From: an uncultured Collinsella sp.
Lineage (GTDB): Bacteria; Actinomycetota; Coriobacteriia; Coriobacteriales; Coriobacteriaceae
Assembly: GCA_900540875.1 (NCBI GenBank)
Contig: UQHT01000015.1
Location: forward strand, 1-60,020
DNA: 60,020 nucleotides
Reading direction: 5' to 3'
The notes below the pieces were generated by a model, which saw nothing but the letters and a program-made list of their open reading frames with translations, was not told the DNA's origin and ran no database searches. This document shows positions 45,001 to 52,837 of this stretch, one piece after another (the stretch's first letter is position 1; each line of letters starts with the position of its first letter). The translations under genes were made by a program, and so were the position numbers.

Positions 45001-45354
45001 GGTAATCTGGAAGGACGGCACCTCGGCGTAGTCGTAAGTTACGCCCTCGCCACCGGTGCGACCCTGCGGTGCGCCCAAGCGGACCTCGGGCTGGCCCTCG
45101 ATATTGCAGATAAAGCTGTACCAGATAAGACAGGACTCGGTACACTCAAGCTCTACGGTATAAATGCCGTCGCCCTCGTGCGTCATGGGATACCGAGACT
45201 CACCGATCTCATCGACCCAGGTGCGCAGCGTAAGCGTTGCCTGGTTGGGGTCGGCATCCTCCAGAATCACGGAGAGCGAAAGGGTAGTTCCAGTGGTCAC
45301 AGCGCCAAACGGAGTGCGAAACTGCGGAAGACGGCTGTTGTGTATCAATCTCAT
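42058..45354 (-). CDS. GH13 alpha-glucosidase/amylase fused to GH77 4-alpha-glucanotransferase
   Basis: A 1,098-residue two-enzyme fusion for maltodextrin and glycogen breakdown. An N-terminal beta-sandwich (1-130) precedes a GH13 barrel (about 135-530) with the nucleophile in GWRLDVADEL, the acid in LLLGEVWEDA and LLSSHDRPR. From about residue 630 a MalQ-type GH77 domain follows with YWQVLPVNPTDFFRSPYAG, GDIPMYVSDDSADAW, RLDHFLGFHSY, IAEDLGYL and STHDTSTLAGW. The start at 45354 (MRLIHNSRLPQF) is preferred: the longer frame from 45450 overlaps a TATACT promoter-like box near 45417. It heads away from the adjacent glg cluster but on the same strand. Confidence 0.88.
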   Translation of the reverse strand: MRLIHNSRLPQFRTPFGAVTTGTTLSLSVILEDADPNQATLTLRTWVDEIGESRYPMTHEGDGIYTVELECTESCLIWYSFICNIEGQPEVRLGAPQGRTGGEGVTYDYAEVPSFQITVYKHREVRPEWYERGMVYQIFPDRYARDENWRERTLAEVENPRNGIQRRMVEDWNEPPVYERAEDGSIKTWDFYGGSLKGIQEDLPRIAELGFTAIYLNPIFEAASNHRYDTADYTKIDPILGTEQDFTELCQAAEKLGISIILDGVFNHTGDDSIYFNRYGNYPGVGAWQSEDSPWRDAFYFHEDGSYDCWWGVGNMPAINESSELVRERLLGKDGVIRKWLRAGAHGWRLDVADELSDDFLAEIKKAVLAEKPDALLLGEVWEDASNKISYGHLRRYLQGSELDSAMDYPFRDMVIGFLMGYKNAYQAAEDIETLRENYPSEALSCALNLLSSHDRPRIISVLGGGPDESQLPECERSKWRLDENSMGLAKSRFWLATLMQMTFPGVPSIYYGDEYGLEGLTDPGNRRTLPTKDQLHDFDTLAIVKNASAVRRALPFMIDGEIKAFALNDEVLAYNRTGKDGESATVIINRSLRNSHRVTIPALDECASDVISGHECEIHNGTVTLDLYPLGSSIIYHHAEQRLQEPLDHGAGVVCHITSVPTDDGKPGTIGAPTRRFIDHLSAMGMRYWQVLPVNPTDFFRSPYAGPSAFAGNIDLLPESQEELAADFETWKARGGEDADPLYTAFKHRNADWLEKYCVYMAVKKYFEGESRHDWPADVARYNEHLIDDKRFHDEAELQAYMQYRFDLAWCELMNYAHKKGIEVIGDIPMYVSDDSADAWSEPENFWLSDTGKAIEISGAPPDNFAPEGQVWGNPTFRWDHMKQNGYSWWMDRLRRAFSLYDRVRLDHFLGFHSYFSIPAGKACADGRWLAGPGKNLFQTAYDELGPLNFIAEDLGYLTPGVRAMASTCGFPGMDVLEFSDYDVRCGVHPTPGKILYTSTHDTSTLAGWCTRSFAGGDDPSGVEVAAKLMSDALTSDAPLVMMPLQDVLGLGDDTRMNVPGVATGNWTWQADEADVAAAEGKTAQLLRNTHRFWGEA

Positions 45355-45507
45355 AATACGGTCCAGTTCAATAGAATCACGGCCTGCGGGCCATGGCTTT
45401 ACGCACAAGTTGTAAGTATATCTGTTGTACACAGGCTGTATAAACAACATCCGTTTACCATCGGCGAACGGTTGTCCTAGAAAATCGTTTTACGACTACC
45501 TACAGAG

Positions 45508-45534
45508 AAGGGGCACCCAGTTGGAGCGCCCCTT
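45508..45534 (-). terminator. Hairpin after glgA
   Basis: AAGGGGCGC and GTGCCCCTT pair around a 9-base loop, 37 bases after the glgA stop. The following T-run is poor, so termination may be partial. Confidence 0.55.
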
Positions 45535-45570
45535 GCTTAGGGTTTGATGAGGTTTTGAATCGTCTGCGTA

Positions 45571-47841
45571 CTAGCGGCGCTTGCGGGTGGCCGTTGCCTT
45601 GCGGACGGAGGTCTTCTTGGTCGGAGCCTTTTCCTCGGTCGCGGCGACGGGGGAGACCGGGGCCTTCTTGGCGGGCTCGGGCTTGGCCTTTACCTCGGCC
45701 TTGGGCTCCTCTTTAGCGGCAGCGGACTTGACCTCGGCTGCCTTCGGCTCAGGCTTGGCCTTTAGTGCGGTCTTGTCCTCGACCTTAGCCTCCGCTTTGG
45801 GAGCAGCAGCCTTGGTCGTGGACTTCTTGGCCGTCGTCGTTGCGCGCTTGCGCGTGGTGGTCTTGGCGGTCGGCTTGGCCTCGACAGCTGCCTTGGCCTT
45901 AGGCTCGGCGGCTGCCTCCTTAACCTTGACGGCGGGCTTTGTGGCAGCCTTCGGAGCGGCCTTGGTCGCAGTAGCCTTGGCGGCCGTCGACTTCGTTGCC
46001 GTGGTCTTCTTGGCAGCTGTTACCTTCTTGGCGGTCGTGGTCGCCTTCTTGGCAGCGGTCTTTGCCGGAGCCTTGGCGGCCGGCTTGGCCTCAGCGATCT
46101 CGGCCTTTACCTCAGGAGCGACCTCGGGTTCGGCGGCCTTCTTAGCCGTCGTCTTACGAGTCGCGGTCTTCTTTGCCGCAGGCTTTGCAGCAGGCTTGAC
46201 CTCAGCCTCTGCCCCAGGAGCAACTTCAGCCTTCACCTCAGGCTCGGCCTTTGCGGTCTCAGCCTCAACCGGCTTCTCCTCGGCCTCAACCGGCTTCTCT
46301 TCGGCCTTGGGCTCCTCAGCGGCAACCGGCTCAGCAACAGCCTCAGACTCGTCGACAACAGCCGCCGGCCGCTCAATCTCCGGATGCATAAAGAAGTACA
46401 GGTCCAGATACTTGTCAGCCGAGCGCGTCCAGCTAAAGTCCTGGCTCATGGCCTGCGTTACCAGCTGGTTCCAGGCGTCGCGGTTATCCCAGAACAGACG
46501 CGCCGCGCGGAACACGGCGTCGCCCATCTCGTCGCCGTTAAAGTTGGTAAACGAGAAGCCCGTGCCTTCGCCGGTAAACTCGTTATACGGAATCACCGTG
46601 TCCTTCAGACCGCCAGTCTCGCGAACAATCGGCAGGGTGCCGTAGCGCATGGCGATGATCTGCGACAGGCCGCAGGGCTCAAACTTCGAAGGCATTAGGA
46701 ACATGTCGGCGGCGGCATACATGCGCTGCGACAGCGCAGGATCGAACTCGATGCGTGCGGCCATGGTACCGGGGTACTTGTCCTGGAAGTAGCGCAGACC
46801 GTCCTCGTAGTCGCGGTCGCCGGTGCCCAGCACCGCCACCTGCACGCCGCCGGCCAGAATGCGGTCGAGCGCGTACATGACCAGGTCCATGCCCTTCTGG
46901 CGCGTCAGGCGCGTGACCATGACCATAAGCGGACGGTCGTCGCGAACCTCGAGCCCCAGCTCTTCCTGCAGTTTGGCCTTGCATACGGCCTTACCAGAAC
47001 GGTCCTCCACGGTGTAGTTGGCGGCAATGCGCTTGTCGGTCGCCGGGTCAAAGCCCGTCACGTCAATGCCATTCAAAATGCCCTGCAGCGCATAGGAGCG
47101 CTCGCGCAGCACGCCGTCCAGGCCCTCGCCAAACTCGGGCGTCTGGATCTCGTTGGCATAGGTGGGGCTCACCGTGGTGATGGCGTCGGCATAGCGCAGG
47201 GCGCCCAGCATGTAGTTGATGCTGCAGGCGTCGCAACGCAGCTGCGAGGCGGCCGCCGGAATGTGCGCCACGCCCAGGATATCCTCCATCACGGTGTCGC
47301 TAAACTGGCCCTGGAACGCCACGTTGTGGATCGAGAACACGGTCTTGACGCGGTCATACAGCGGCAGGCCCTGGTAAAACTCGCGCAAGAACACTGGCGC
47401 CAGCGCCGTCTGCCAGTCATTGCAGTGCAGGATGTCGCACTCAAAGCCGGCCGGCAGGTGCTGCAGGCTCTCGGTGATGGCCTTGGAGAAGAACGCGAAG
47501 CGCTCGCCGTCGTCAAAGAAGCCGTACGGATAGTCGCGCGCAAAGTAGCGCTCGTTGTCGATGAACATATAGGTGACGCCGTCGTGCTCGAGCTTCTCCA
47601 GCCCGCAGTACTCGTTGCGCCAGCCCAGGCTCACGTAAAAGTCGGAGAAGTGCTCCATCTGCGCCTTGTACTCGTCCTTGATGGTGGCGTACTTGGGCAC
47701 CATCACGATAACCTCGGCGCCGGCGCGTACAAGCGCCGCGGGCAGCGAGCCCGCCACGTCGCCCAGGCCACCGGTCTTTACAAACGGTGCGCACTCGGCC
47801 GAGGCAAACACGATCTGCATCTTTTTGCTGGAATCAGCCAT
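45571..47841 (-). CDS. glgA: Glycogen synthase (GT5) with a ~265-residue histone-H1-like Lys/Ala/Pro tail
   Basis: A 756-residue ADP-glucose-dependent glycogen synthase. The catalytic part (about 1-490) has the ADP-glucose motif KTGGLGDVAGSLP, HNVAFQGQF, TRLTRQKGMDL and the C-terminal KFEPCGLSQIIAM block, and is of normal length. From about 46375 down to the stop the gene encodes some 265 residues of low-complexity sequence. An acidic Glu/Pro/Val segment (EEKPVEAEEKPVEAE) comes first, then a very basic tract of AAKKTA, KTTAKKA and TRKRATTTAKK units ending ATRKRR. The frame stays open with no loss of the codon pattern. The ATG at 47841 follows GGGAGA; an earlier in-frame ATG at 47853 overlaps that site. 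GlgB nearby has a similar tail. Confidence 0.92.
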   Translation of the reverse strand: MADSSKKMQIVFASAECAPFVKTGGLGDVAGSLPAALVRAGAEVIVMVPKYATIKDEYKAQMEHFSDFYVSLGWRNEYCGLEKLEHDGVTYMFIDNERYFARDYPYGFFDDGERFAFFSKAITESLQHLPAGFECDILHCNDWQTALAPVFLREFYQGLPLYDRVKTVFSIHNVAFQGQFSDTVMEDILGVAHIPAAASQLRCDACSINYMLGALRYADAITTVSPTYANEIQTPEFGEGLDGVLRERSYALQGILNGIDVTGFDPATDKRIAANYTVEDRSGKAVCKAKLQEELGLEVRDDRPLMVMVTRLTRQKGMDLVMYALDRILAGGVQVAVLGTGDRDYEDGLRYFQDKYPGTMAARIEFDPALSQRMYAAADMFLMPSKFEPCGLSQIIAMRYGTLPIVRETGGLKDTVIPYNEFTGEGTGFSFTNFNGDEMGDAVFRAARLFWDNRDAWNQLVTQAMSQDFSWTRSADKYLDLYFFMHPEIERPAAVVDESEAVAEPVAAEEPKAEEKPVEAEEKPVEAETAKAEPEVKAEVAPGAEAEVKPAAKPAAKKTATRKTTAKKAAEPEVAPEVKAEIAEAKPAAKAPAKTAAKKATTTAKKVTAAKKTTATKSTAAKATATKAAPKAATKPAVKVKEAAAEPKAKAAVEAKPTAKTTTRKRATTTAKKSTTKAAAPKAEAKVEDKTALKAKPEPKAAEVKSAAAKEEPKAEVKAKPEPAKKAPVSPVAATEEKAPTKKTSVRKATATRKRR

Positions 47842-47865
47842 ATTGTCTCCCATGTTGTTATTCGA

Positions 47866-47899
47866 GAATAGCCGCCAGGCGCGAACCGGGCGGCTATTC
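47866..47899 (-). repeat. Hairpin between glgD and glgA
   Basis: GAATAGCCGCC pairs perfectly with GGCGGCTATTC around 12 bases. It lies inside the glg operon with no T-run, so it may tune read-through or mRNA stability. Confidence 0.6.
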
Positions 47900-47931
47900 T
47901 ACATGTTACGAGCGATGTTGCGGTGCCAACG

Positions 47932-49059
47932 TTAACGTACGATGGTGGTGTCGGAAGTTAACGGAGCCTTGCCCAGCACCAGGATGTTCTCGGGCGTGCC
48001 GCGAAGCTCGGTGTTGGTGGGAACCACGTTGTTCTTGTCCAGGATGGCGTTCTCGACGCGTGCGCCGCTCTTGATGATGCAGCTCTGGTTGATGATCGAG
48101 TTGGTCACCGATGCGCCTTCCTCAACCACAACGCCGCGTGACAGGATCGAATTGCGCACGGTGCCCTTGATGATGCAGCCGGCCGAGATGATCGAGTTGC
48201 ACGCGTGGCTGCCGGTCGCATAGCGCGAAGGCGGCACGTCGTGAGCCTTGGTCAGGATCGGGCGCTCGGGATCGAAGAGCTGGTCGGCCACGGTCTGGTC
48301 GAGCAGGTCCATGCTGCGGCGATATAGCGACCTCTCGCTAAACACGCCCACGACCTCGCCCTTGTACTCGTAGCTGCACACGTCGATGTTGCCAAAGTCG
48401 CCCTGGAGTGCCTCGAGCAGGTCCAGATAGTCGGCGGCCTGGTAGTGGTCGATGATCTCGAGCAGCGTCTCGCGGTTGACGATGCAGCAGTCCATAGAGG
48501 CGTTGTCGCCATACACGACGCCGGCGCTCACGCCCGTCAGGCGACCGTTCTCGTTAATCTCGAGCTTGGTCTCGTCATCGACATTGCGCGTGGCCTTGCA
48601 GTACACCACGGTCATCTGGGCACCGGAGTTCTCGTGCGCCTCGATGATGGTGTTGAGGTCCATGTTAAAGATGATGTTGGTGCCCATCATCACGACATAG
48701 GGCTTCTCTGAGCGCTGGAATAGCGTCTTGTTGGAGATTATGTCGCGCAGCAGGAAGCGCATGCCGCCCTTGGTGGTGCCATACGCGTTGCCGGGCACCA
48801 TGAACAGGCCGCCCTTCTTGCGGTCCAGGCCCCAGTCCTTGCCCGAGCCCACGTGGTCGATCAGCGAACGGTAGTTACCCGGCATGACGACGCCGACGGT
48901 CTTGATGCCGGCATTCATCATGTTGGACAGCGGGAAGTCGATCAGGCGGTAGCGGCCCAAAAACGGAACGGATGCGATGGGGCGGTCCTTGAGCAGCACA
49001 CTGCCGTAGGACGAAGAGTAGTTAGCGGTGATATAACCGATGGCCTTGCGATTGATCAT
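47932..49059 (-). CDS. glgD: Glucose-1-phosphate adenylyltransferase-like subunit GlgD
   Basis: A 375-residue nucleotidyltransferase/left-handed beta-helix protein. It resembles GlgC but has the altered N-terminus of GlgD (AIGYITANYSSSYGSVLLKD) in place of LAGGQGSRL, so it is probably a non-catalytic or regulatory partner. PLSNMMNAGIKTVGVV and the hexapeptide-repeat C-terminus (SIISAGCIIKGTVRNSILSR) are visible. The ATG at 49059 follows AAGGGGG, 4 bases after the glgC stop. GlgC-GlgD hetero-oligomers are known in Gram-positives. Confidence 0.9.
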   Translation of the reverse strand: MINRKAIGYITANYSSSYGSVLLKDRPIASVPFLGRYRLIDFPLSNMMNAGIKTVGVVMPGNYRSLIDHVGSGKDWGLDRKKGGLFMVPGNAYGTTKGGMRFLLRDIISNKTLFQRSEKPYVVMMGTNIIFNMDLNTIIEAHENSGAQMTVVYCKATRNVDDETKLEINENGRLTGVSAGVVYGDNASMDCCIVNRETLLEIIDHYQAADYLDLLEALQGDFGNIDVCSYEYKGEVVGVFSERSLYRRSMDLLDQTVADQLFDPERPILTKAHDVPPSRYATGSHACNSIISAGCIIKGTVRNSILSRGVVVEEGASVTNSIINQSCIIKSGARVENAILDKNNVVPTNTELRGTPENILVLGKAPLTSDTTIVR

Positions 49060-49063
49060 CGGA

Positions 49064-50212
49064 TCATTCCCCCTTCCCGATAACGACGTCATTTCCAACG
49101 ACGGCCGTATCCTTGGTGGTATCGACAGAGCCGAGCTTCACGCCCTCTTCGACCGTGGAGTTCTCGCCCAAAATAGCGCGGCAGATGTGCGCGCCGCTCT
49201 TAACGTGCGCACCCGGCAGCAGCACGGAGTCTTCGACCACGGCGCGCTCCTCGATGATGACATCGGTCGAAAGGATCGAGTGGCGAGCGGTGCCGTAGAT
49301 CTTGCATCCGTTGGAGACCAGGCAGTCGTCCAGGCGGCCGTCCGGGCCAATGTAGTGAGGCGGACGCGTGGTGATGTTGGACATGATGGGGAAGTTCTTG
49401 TCAAACAGATCGAACTCGGGGTTGTTGCCCAGCAGGTCCATCGAGGTCTCATGGAAGCTGGCGATAGTGCCGACGTCCTTCCAAAAGCCGTGGAACTCGT
49501 AGCTGTACAGGCGCTTGTTCTCGCCGAGCAGCTTGGGGATGATGTCCTTGCCAAAGTCGTGGCTCGAGCGCTGGTCCAGAGCGTCCTCCTCGAGCGCCTC
49601 GATCAGCACATCGGCCGAGAAGATGTAGATGCCCATGGACGCGAGGTTCGAATCGGGCTTCTCGGGCTTCTCGGTGAACTTGGTGATGCGGCCGTCTTCG
49701 GGGTCGGTGGTCAGGATGCCAAAGCGGCTGGCCTCCTCCCAAGGCACGGGCATAACGCTCACCGTGAGGTCGGCGTTGTTCTCAATGTGCGTCTTGAGCA
49801 TCTTGCGGTAGTCCATGCGATACAGGTGATCGCCCGAAAGAATCAGGACGTACTTGGGGTCGTTGGCCTTGATGTAGTCGAGGTTCTGCGTAATGGCGTC
49901 GGCCGTGCCCGCATACCAGGCGCCGCCGGTCTGCGTCTCGTACGGCGGCAGGATCGACACGCCGCCGTCGCGGCTGTCCAGATCCCACGCCTCGCCGGAG
50001 CCCACGTAGGCATGCAGCAGGTAGGGACGGTACTGCGTCAGAACGCCCACCGTGTCGATGCCCGAGTTGGAGCAGTTGGACAGCGAAAAGTCGATAATGC
50101 GGAACTTGCCACCAAAGCTAACCGCCGGCTTGGCGATCTTTTGGGTGAGTGCCCCCAATCGGCTGCCCTGTCCTCCTGCGAGGAGCATCGCGATGCATTC
50201 TTTCTTACTCAT
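49064..50212 (-). CDS. glgC: Glucose-1-phosphate adenylyltransferase
   Basis: A 382-residue ADP-glucose pyrophosphorylase, the committing step of glycogen synthesis. AMLLAGGQGSRLGALTQKIA is the nucleotide-binding start. KPAVSFGGKFRIIDF, GTADAITQNLDYI and LSGDHLYRMDY are catalytic or substrate blocks. The beta-helix C-terminus is complete (GTARHSILSTDVIIEE). GAAGGAGA lies before the ATG. It is followed within 4 bases by glgD and preceded by a hairpin separating it from glgP. Confidence 0.95.
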   Translation of the reverse strand: MSKKECIAMLLAGGQGSRLGALTQKIAKPAVSFGGKFRIIDFSLSNCSNSGIDTVGVLTQYRPYLLHAYVGSGEAWDLDSRDGGVSILPPYETQTGGAWYAGTADAITQNLDYIKANDPKYVLILSGDHLYRMDYRKMLKTHIENNADLTVSVMPVPWEEASRFGILTTDPEDGRITKFTEKPEKPDSNLASMGIYIFSADVLIEALEEDALDQRSSHDFGKDIIPKLLGENKRLYSYEFHGFWKDVGTIASFHETSMDLLGNNPEFDLFDKNFPIMSNITTRPPHYIGPDGRLDDCLVSNGCKIYGTARHSILSTDVIIEERAVVEDSVLLPGAHVKSGAHICRAILGENSTVEEGVKLGSVDTTKDTAVVGNDVVIGKGE

Positions 50213-50251
50213 CGATTTCTCCTTCTGTCATCGATGTTCCTAACCCATTAG

Positions 50252-50282
50252 CGACGGGCGCGGCGCACTGTCACGCCCGTCG
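50252..50282 (-). repeat. Hairpin between glgP and glgC
   Basis: CGACGGGCG pairs with CGCCCGTCG around a 13-base loop. No clear T-run follows on the minus strand. It may be an intra-operon processing or partial-termination site. Confidence 0.6.
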
Positions 50283-50316
50283 AGTAATGCCGTGCGGCAA
50301 AGGGAGCTCGCGCGCT

Positions 50317-52743
50317 TTATGCGTGCCAGATCTCGTCGCGATACTCGCGAATGGTGCGGTCGGACGAGAACCAGCCACTCGAGGCGGTGTTGAGCAGGGC
50401 CTTGCGGTTCCAGGTCTCCTGGTCGCCGTAGCTGCCCGTGAGGTTCTCCCATGCATCCACGTAGCTACGGAAGTCAGCCATGACCAGGTCGGGGTCGTTG
50501 TTGTTCATGAGCTCGTTGTATATGCTCTCGAAGTTGCCCGAAAGACCCGCAAACGTGTTGTCCTTGAGCTCGTCCATCACGCGGCCCAGACGCTCGCGGT
50601 CGCCGTTGAGGGTATCCCACGCAAAGTAGCTGTTGGATGCCCAGAGCTGCTCGACCTCGGGAGCGGTCAGGCCAAAGATGGCCTCGTTCTCGCGGCCGGC
50701 CAGGTCGGCGATCTCGATGTTGGCGCCGTCGAGGGTGCCCAGCGTAATGGCGCCGTTCATCATGAGCTTCATGTTGGACGTGCCCGAGGCCTCCTTGCCG
50801 GCCGTGGAGATCTGCTCCGAGATCTCGGCGGCCGGGTAGATGAGCTGGGCGTTACTCACGCGGAAGTTGGGGATAAAGCAGACCTTCATGACCTCGTTGA
50901 CGCGGGCATCGTTGTTGATGACGTCGGCCACGGAGTTAATGAGGCGGATGGTCTCCTTGGCAAAGGTGTAGCTCGAGGCAGCCTTGCCGCTAAAGATGAA
51001 GGTCGTCGGCGTCACGTGGAAGTTAGGATCGGCGATGCGACGGTTGTAGATGTCCATCACCTTCATGATGTTCATGAGCTGGCGCTTGTAGGCATGGAAG
51101 CGCTTAACCTGAACATCAAAGACGGTGTTGGGGTCAATAACCAGACCGGTCTCGGCCTTGACGTAGGCGGCCAGACGCTCCTTGTTGGCGCGCTTGGAGG
51201 CACCCACGGCCTTCAGGAACTCGGTGTCGTCCTTAAACTCCCTGAGTTTCTCAAGCTCAAAGGCGTCTTTGAGCCAGCCATCGCCAATGGCCTCGGTCAC
51301 GAGCTTGGCGTAGGTGGGGTTGCCCTCGGCAAAGAAGCGACGGTGCGAGATGCCGTTGGTCTTGTTGTTGAACTTCTCGGGCGTCAGGGCATAGAAGTCC
51401 TTGAGCACGATGTTCTTGATGATGTCGGAATGGATCTTGGCCACGCCGTTGACGCTGTGGCTGCAGATCACGGACAGGTTGGCCATGCGAATCTCGCCGT
51501 CCCACAGGATGGCGGTCTGGCGCAGACGCTCCTGCCAGCCCTCCTTCGTGGTGTCGAAAGACTCGTGCCAACGACGGCTGATCTCGTCGATGATCTGGTA
51601 CACGCGGGGGAGGAGCTTGGAGAACGTACCGATGGGCCACTTCTCCAGGGCCTCGGGCAGGATGGTGTGGTTGGTGTAGCTCACGACCTGCGTAACGATG
51701 TTCCAGGCGTCGTCCCACTCAAGCTTCTTCTCGTCGATGAGGATACGCATGAGCTCGGGGCCGCACATGGCGGGGTGGGTATCGTTGGTGTGGATGGCCA
51801 CAAACTGCGGCAGCAGCTCCCAGTTCGCGCCGTGCTCCTTCTCAAAGGTGTCGAGCAGGCTGTAGATACCGGCCGAAACAAACAGGTACTCCTGCTTCAG
51901 GCGCAGCAGACGGCCGTGCTCGCCGGCGTCGTTGGGGTAGAGGATGGCGCTGATGGCCTCGGCCTCGGCGCGCTCGGCATCGGCCAGGGCGTAGTCGCCG
52001 CGGTTGAAGGCCTCAAGGTCAAAGTGCTCCTCGACCGGCTCGGCGGCCCAGACGCGCAACTTGTTGACGGTCTCGCCGGCATAGCCCACCACGGGGATGT
52101 CATACGGAACGGCCAGGATGTCCTGCGTGTCCACCGTGCGGTAGAACGTGCGGCCGTCCTCCTCAAAGCCCTCAACGCGGCCACCAAACTTGATGGTCAC
52201 GGCCTTGTCCTGACGACGGACCTCCCAGGGATAGCCGTGGGTGAGCCACTCGTCGGTGGCCTCGACCTGGCTGCCGTTGACAATCTCCTGCTTAAACAGG
52301 CCGTAGCGGTAGCGCATGCCGTTGCCGTAGCCGGCAATGCCCTCGGCTGCCATGGAATCCAGGAAGCACGCGGCCAGACGACCCAGGCCACCGTTGCCCA
52401 GGGCCGGATCGGGCTCCTGGTTCTCGATGACGGACAGGTCAAAGCCCATGTCGTCGAGCGCCTCGGCGACCATGTCGCGCACGCCAAAGTTGAGCAGGTA
52501 GTTGTCGAGCAGGCGGCCGATCAAAAACTCGATCGAGAAGTAGTACACGCGCTTTTTGCCCTCGGCGGTGACGCGGGCGTCACTCTTGGTGGCAACGGTG
52601 CGCGCCTTCTCGGCCACGAGCTTGGCCATGGCGTTAAAGCGGTCGAGGTCGCTGGCGGCCTCGACGCTCTTACCGCTGATGCTCATGACGGCATCGCGAT
52701 AGAGCTCGGTAAACTCCTGCTTGTTGTCGAAGATCTTATTCAT
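50317..52743 (-). CDS. glgP: Glycogen/maltodextrin phosphorylase
   Basis: An 808-residue GT35 phosphorylase releasing glucose-1-phosphate from glycogen. ALGNGGLGRLAACFLDSMA, TNDTHPAMCGPELMRI, ISHRRFF, VKRFHAYKRQLMNI and the PLP-region EASGTSNMKLMMNGA followed by TLDGANIEI are all conserved. Length is standard. GAAAGGAACGT lies before the ATG. It is between glgB and glgC on the same strand. The upstream gap contains a TTACAGCTGTAA palindrome (52818-52829) that could be an operator. Confidence 0.95.
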   Translation of the reverse strand: MNKIFDNKQEFTELYRDAVMSISGKSVEAASDLDRFNAMAKLVAEKARTVATKSDARVTAEGKKRVYYFSIEFLIGRLLDNYLLNFGVRDMVAEALDDMGFDLSVIENQEPDPALGNGGLGRLAACFLDSMAAEGIAGYGNGMRYRYGLFKQEIVNGSQVEATDEWLTHGYPWEVRRQDKAVTIKFGGRVEGFEEDGRTFYRTVDTQDILAVPYDIPVVGYAGETVNKLRVWAAEPVEEHFDLEAFNRGDYALADAERAEAEAISAILYPNDAGEHGRLLRLKQEYLFVSAGIYSLLDTFEKEHGANWELLPQFVAIHTNDTHPAMCGPELMRILIDEKKLEWDDAWNIVTQVVSYTNHTILPEALEKWPIGTFSKLLPRVYQIIDEISRRWHESFDTTKEGWQERLRQTAILWDGEIRMANLSVICSHSVNGVAKIHSDIIKNIVLKDFYALTPEKFNNKTNGISHRRFFAEGNPTYAKLVTEAIGDGWLKDAFELEKLREFKDDTEFLKAVGASKRANKERLAAYVKAETGLVIDPNTVFDVQVKRFHAYKRQLMNIMKVMDIYNRRIADPNFHVTPTTFIFSGKAASSYTFAKETIRLINSVADVINNDARVNEVMKVCFIPNFRVSNAQLIYPAAEISEQISTAGKEASGTSNMKLMMNGAITLGTLDGANIEIADLAGRENEAIFGLTAPEVEQLWASNSYFAWDTLNGDRERLGRVMDELKDNTFAGLSGNFESIYNELMNNNDPDLVMADFRSYVDAWENLTGSYGDQETWNRKALLNTASSGWFSSDRTIREYRDEIWHA

Positions 52744-52837
52744 ACGTTCCTTTCCCCCGGGGATGTTTCTCCCGGAACGGTTATGACTTGTATCCTACGC
52801 CTCGTCGGGGCGGGTAATTACAGCTGTAACGGTTTTG

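Noticed and set aside
45571..46375. Possibility that the GlgA tail arises from a frameshift or a separate small gene
   Set aside because: The frame is continuous from the catalytic domain, the Lys/Ala codon pattern is regular, there is no internal ribosome-binding site, and GlgB has the same type of tail.
45581..46645. Open frame of over 350 codons opposite the GlgA tail
   Set aside because: It encodes only Ala/Val/Ser low complexity, the mirror of the Lys/Ala codons. There is no start signal or homology pattern.
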